From: Anaeromyxobacter terrae
GTDB taxonomy: Bacteria > Myxococcota > Myxococcia > Myxococcales > Anaeromyxobacteraceae
NCBI RefSeq assembly: GCF_022690685.1
Contig: NZ_JALCYY010000048.1
Coordinates: 1 to 38,096 of the forward strand
Length of the DNA: 38,096 nt
Reading direction: 5' to 3'
The translations under genes and the position numbers were made by a program. Shown piece after piece: positions 35,640 through 38,096 of this stretch. The notes under the pieces are model-generated. The model made no database searches, had not been told where the DNA came from, and saw nothing but the letters and a program-made list of their open reading frames with translations. Position 1 is the first letter of the stretch, and each line of letters opens with the position of its first letter.

Positions 35640-36164
35640 GGGGGCGATCCGTCGCGACCCGCTGCGACCCTCGACCCTCGACCCCGACCGCAACGACCGA
35701 CGCCGAGCCCTCCACCTCCCCCGCCCGCAGCGCGCCGCCCTACGTGGCGGGACCTCGCGCCCGCAGGCGGGCCACTGGACTCGGTAGGCACCGCCCCGAC
35801 CCACGGACCGCAATGCAACGCGGTTGGCCACGGTCACCTCGCCCATGCGCAGCTCCCGCCCGCAGCCCCGCGTTGCCGGCGGCGTCTGGCGGACGGCACC
35901 GCCCCCCGTACCTTGTCCCCGTCCATCGTGGCCCGCCGAGGACGTGAGGTCCCGTCCAGGCGGCGCGCCACCGTGACCTCGAACGCGGGAATGCCGGATG
36001 CTCGCTTCCGCCTCGACGCGACCTCGACCCCGACCCCGACCCCGACCTCGACCTTCATCCGACCCCGACCTAGCCCGACCCCCGACCCGGCCTCGACCTT
36101 GCGTGAGTCCCGCCGGAGAGCTCCCTTGCGGATTCGATGTCAGCCCCGCGTGTACGCTGTTGGT
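35640..36164. other. Intergenic region before sbcD with degenerate hexamer repeats
   Basis: About 525 bases without a convincing gene. A short GACCCT/GACCCC run lies near 35660-35695. The middle has no recognisable element. The right part holds the third hexamer array. Small open frames across it have no family resemblance and no Shine-Dalgarno. A weak TTGCGG (36126-36131) and TACGCT (36153-36158) are too far apart for a confident promoter. Confidence 0.45.
36019..36090. repeat. Hexanucleotide array (GACCYC)n before sbcD, partly decayed
   Basis: About six clean units (36019-36055), then degenerate copies to about 36090. It uses the same unit as the arrays at 26361 and 33490. Confidence 0.85.
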
Positions 36165-37310
36165 GTGGCGCTCCGGATCCTGCACACCTCCGACTGGCAC
36201 CTGGGCCGCGCGCTCCACGAGGAGTCGCTGCTCGACGACCAGGCCTGGGCGCTCGATCGGCTCTGCGAGCTCCTCCGCGACACGAGGCCGGACGCCCTCG
36301 TCGTGGCGGGCGACGTCTTCGACCGGGCGGTCCCCTCGGCGGAGGCGGTCTCTCTCCTCGACGATCTCCTGAACCGCGTCGCGGCGCTCGGGGTGCCGCT
36401 CCTCGCCATCGCCGGGAACCACGACTCTGCCGAGCGGCTGTCGTTCGGTGCACGGCTCCTCGAGGCGCGGGGCGTCCACCTGCGCGGCGCGATCTCCCGC
36501 GCGGCCGAGCCGGTGGAGATTCCTGGCAAGGGCTTCCTGTATCCGGTGCCCTACCTCGATCCCGAGGTCGTCCGCGGCGCCGAGGGCGACGAGGAGCTGC
36601 GCGGCCACGCGGCCGCGACGGAGCGCGTGATGGCGCGCGTCCGAGCCGACGCCGCGACGCGCGCGCTCCCGACGGTGCTCGTCGCGCACGCGTTCGTCCA
36701 GGGCGCCTCCGAGACTCCCGACAGCGAGCGGCCCCTCGCGGTCGGCGGCTCCGGCTGCGTCCCCGCCTCGTCGCTCGGTGGCTTCGACTACGTCGCGCTC
36801 GGGCACCTGCACGCGCCGCAGGAGGTCGCGCCCCGGGTCCGCTACTCCGGTTCGCTCCTCAAGTACTCGTTCGGCGAGGCGGACCACGTGAAGGGCGTCG
36901 TCCTCGCCGAGGTCGAGCGCGGCGCGACGCGGGTCGAGATCGTCCCGCTCGGCGCCCGGCGCGACGTCGTCCGCCTCTCGGGCACGCTCGAGGAGCTCCT
37001 GCGCCGCCCGGAGCTGGCGCCGTTCGAGCGCGCGCTCGTCGAGGTGACGCTCCGTGACGAGGGCTACGTCTTCGACGCGAAGCACCGGCTACAGGCGCGC
37101 TTCGCGCACGTGCTGAACGTCCTGCGCGAGGACCTCGCCGGCGGAGGCGAGGGGACGTTCGCGGCGCGCGTGGAGGGGGCCGGGGGAGACGATCTCCGGC
37201 TGTTCGAGGCGTTCTTCGAGACGGTGGCCGGCGCCACGCCCGGCCCCGAGCACCGGGAGGTCTTCGCGGGCGCGCTCGCGGAGATCGCGCGCAAGGAACG
37301 GGCGGCGTGA
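36165..37310 (+). CDS. sbcD: SbcD nuclease subunit (Mre11-like)
   Basis: 381 residues from a GTG at 36165, where family homology begins (ILHTSDWHLGR). With SbcC it cuts DNA hairpins and processes double-strand ends. The metallophosphoesterase motifs are all present: DWHLG, VVAGDVFDR, AGNHDS, VAHAFVQG and LGHLHAP. A longer frame upstream runs into the repeat array and is not supported. The downstream sbcC overlaps by 4 bases. Confidence 0.93.
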   Translation: MALRILHTSDWHLGRALHEESLLDDQAWALDRLCELLRDTRPDALVVAGDVFDRAVPSAEAVSLLDDLLNRVAALGVPLLAIAGNHDSAERLSFGARLLEARGVHLRGAISRAAEPVEIPGKGFLYPVPYLDPEVVRGAEGDEELRGHAAATERVMARVRADAATRALPTVLVAHAFVQGASETPDSERPLAVGGSGCVPASSLGGFDYVALGHLHAPQEVAPRVRYSGSLLKYSFGEADHVKGVVLAEVERGATRVEIVPLGARRDVVRLSGTLEELLRRPELAPFERALVEVTLRDEGYVFDAKHRLQARFAHVLNVLREDLAGGGEGTFAARVEGAGGDDLRLFEAFFETVAGATPGPEHREVFAGALAEIARKERAA

Positions 37311-38096
37311 GACCGCTCACCCTCGAGCTCCAGGCGTTCGGGCCTTACGCCCGGGCGCAGAAGGTGGACTTCGGCGCGCTAGGAGGCGCCGATCTCTTCC
37401 TCATCCACGGGCCGACCGGCGCGGGGAAGACGACGCTCTTCGACGCGATGACCTTCGCGCTCTACGGCGAGGTCCCGGGGACGCGCGGCACCGGCCGGCT
37501 CCGCGCCGACCGGGCCCTGGAGGGCGCTCCGCCGAAGGTGGCCTTCCGCTTCCGGCTCGGGGACGCGGTGTACCGCGCCGAGCGCACGGCGGCGTGGCAG
37601 CGCCCGAAGAAGCGCGGGGAGGGGACCCTCGAGGAGGCGCCCACCGCGAGCCTCTGGCGCGAGGGCGCCGACGCGCCGCTCGCGACGAAGCCGACCACGG
37701 TGACAGAGAAGGTGACGGAGCTCCTCGGCATGGGCGCCGAGCAGTTCACGCGCGTCGTGCTGCTGCCGCAGGGCGACTTCAAGCGGCTCCTCTGCGCGGA
37801 CGCCCGGGAGCGGGAGGAGCTCCTCCAGCAGCTCTTCGGGACCGGCGTCTACAAGGACGTCGAGGAGCTGCTCGTCCGCAAGAAGAACGAGCTCGAGGCG
37901 GAGGCGCGGCGGCTCGCGGAGCGGCGGGAGGAGGCGCTCGGCGGGGCCGCGCCGGGCGCGCTCGCCGATGGGGGCGGGGAGCTCGAGCGCCGGCTCGCGG
38001 AGGCGCGCGAGCTCGCCTCGCTGCGGGCCGCCGAGGACACGGCGGCGCTCGCCGCGCTCGACGCCGGCCGGCAGCTCGCGGCCCGGTTCGAGGCGC
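37307..38096 (+). CDS. sbcC: SbcC ATPase subunit (Rad50-like), N-terminal part
   Basis: The frame starts at a GTG in a GTGA overlap and remains open to the window end, so 263 of probably about 1000 residues are visible. The N-terminal nucleotide-binding half is clear: LELQAFGPYA, Walker A HGPTGAGKTT, LFDAMTFALYG, and the Q-loop region VVLLPQGDFKRLL. A coiled coil begins near residue 180 (rich in Glu, Arg and Leu). The Walker B half and zinc hook lie outside. Confidence 0.93.
   Translation, partial: MRPLTLELQAFGPYARAQKVDFGALGGADLFLIHGPTGAGKTTLFDAMTFALYGEVPGTRGTGRLRADRALEGAPPKVAFRFRLGDAVYRAERTAAWQRPKKRGEGTLEEAPTASLWREGADAPLATKPTTVTEKVTELLGMGAEQFTRVVLLPQGDFKRLLCADAREREELLQQLFGTGVYKDVEELLVRKKNELEAEARRLAERREEALGGAAPGALADGGGELERRLAEARELASLRAAEDTAALAALDAGRQLAARFEA

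Overview
The window is a very GC-rich (roughly three quarters G+C), densely coded chromosomal segment. The gene set suggests Myxococcota, most likely Anaeromyxobacter or a close relative: many multihaem c-type cytochromes, an OmcA/MtrC-type decahaem lipoprotein, two five-haem NrfA-type nitrite reductases, a zinc-ribbon protein with a long Pro-rich tail, an ArsA pair, and GTG starts with 4-8 bp gene overlaps. This assignment is inferred from gene content and base composition; no rRNA or marker comparison was possible. I saw no tRNA, rRNA, CRISPR, insertion sequence or prophage.

Layout. 1-531 (-): N-terminal part of a zinc-ribbon protein with DPF repeats. 642-2328: PHA-type module (phaR-like regulator, ParA ATPase, phasin-like protein). 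2370-5935 (+): two overlapping ArsA/Get3-family ATPases, a YjbQ protein and a TPR lipoprotein. 5946-7781 (-): long-chain acyl-CoA synthetase. 7929-9245 (+): O-acetylhomoserine sulfhydrylase.

9380-26285 is a respiratory island of about 17 kb with 36 predicted c-type haem sites. It begins with a histidine kinase carrying a periplasmic CxxCH, overlapped by a sigma54-type response regulator and followed by NrfA-like cytochrome 1. Convergent to that is a decahaem OmcA/MtrC cytochrome (-). Next comes a tight six-gene operon: CX4CH lipoprotein, beta-barrel with an embedded CxxCH, small monohaem cytochrome, SpoIIE-type phosphatase, RsbW-like ATPase and STAS-like protein. It ends with nrfH, NrfA-like cytochrome 2, a NapD-like protein and an octahaem HAO-family cytochrome. 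A good -24/-12 (sigma54) promoter with repeated upstream sites precedes nrfH, so the local kinase/regulator pair is the obvious candidate controller.

26518-30225 (-): EI24-like membrane protein, phosphopentomutase, deoxyribose-phosphate aldolase and TtcA, chained by 4 bp overlaps (the first three junctions in that chain). 30351 (+): small TIGR02300-type zinc protein. 30698-31381 (-): cupredoxin-like protein. 31572-34907 (+): haem O synthase, an ABC ATPase-permease fusion and a DUF420 protein, probably cytochrome oxidase maturation or membrane functions. 34956: Ig-like lipoprotein. 36165 to the end: sbcD and the start of sbcC.

One family of hexanucleotide repeats (GACCNC) occurs at three places: in a convergent intergenic region (26361-26471), inside the ABC gene where it encodes a Pro/Thr/Ala linker (33490-33671), and in the untranslated region before sbcD (36019-36090). 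The least conventional elements are the electron-conduit plus partner-switch operon (17187-21958) and the repeat-linked ABC fusion.
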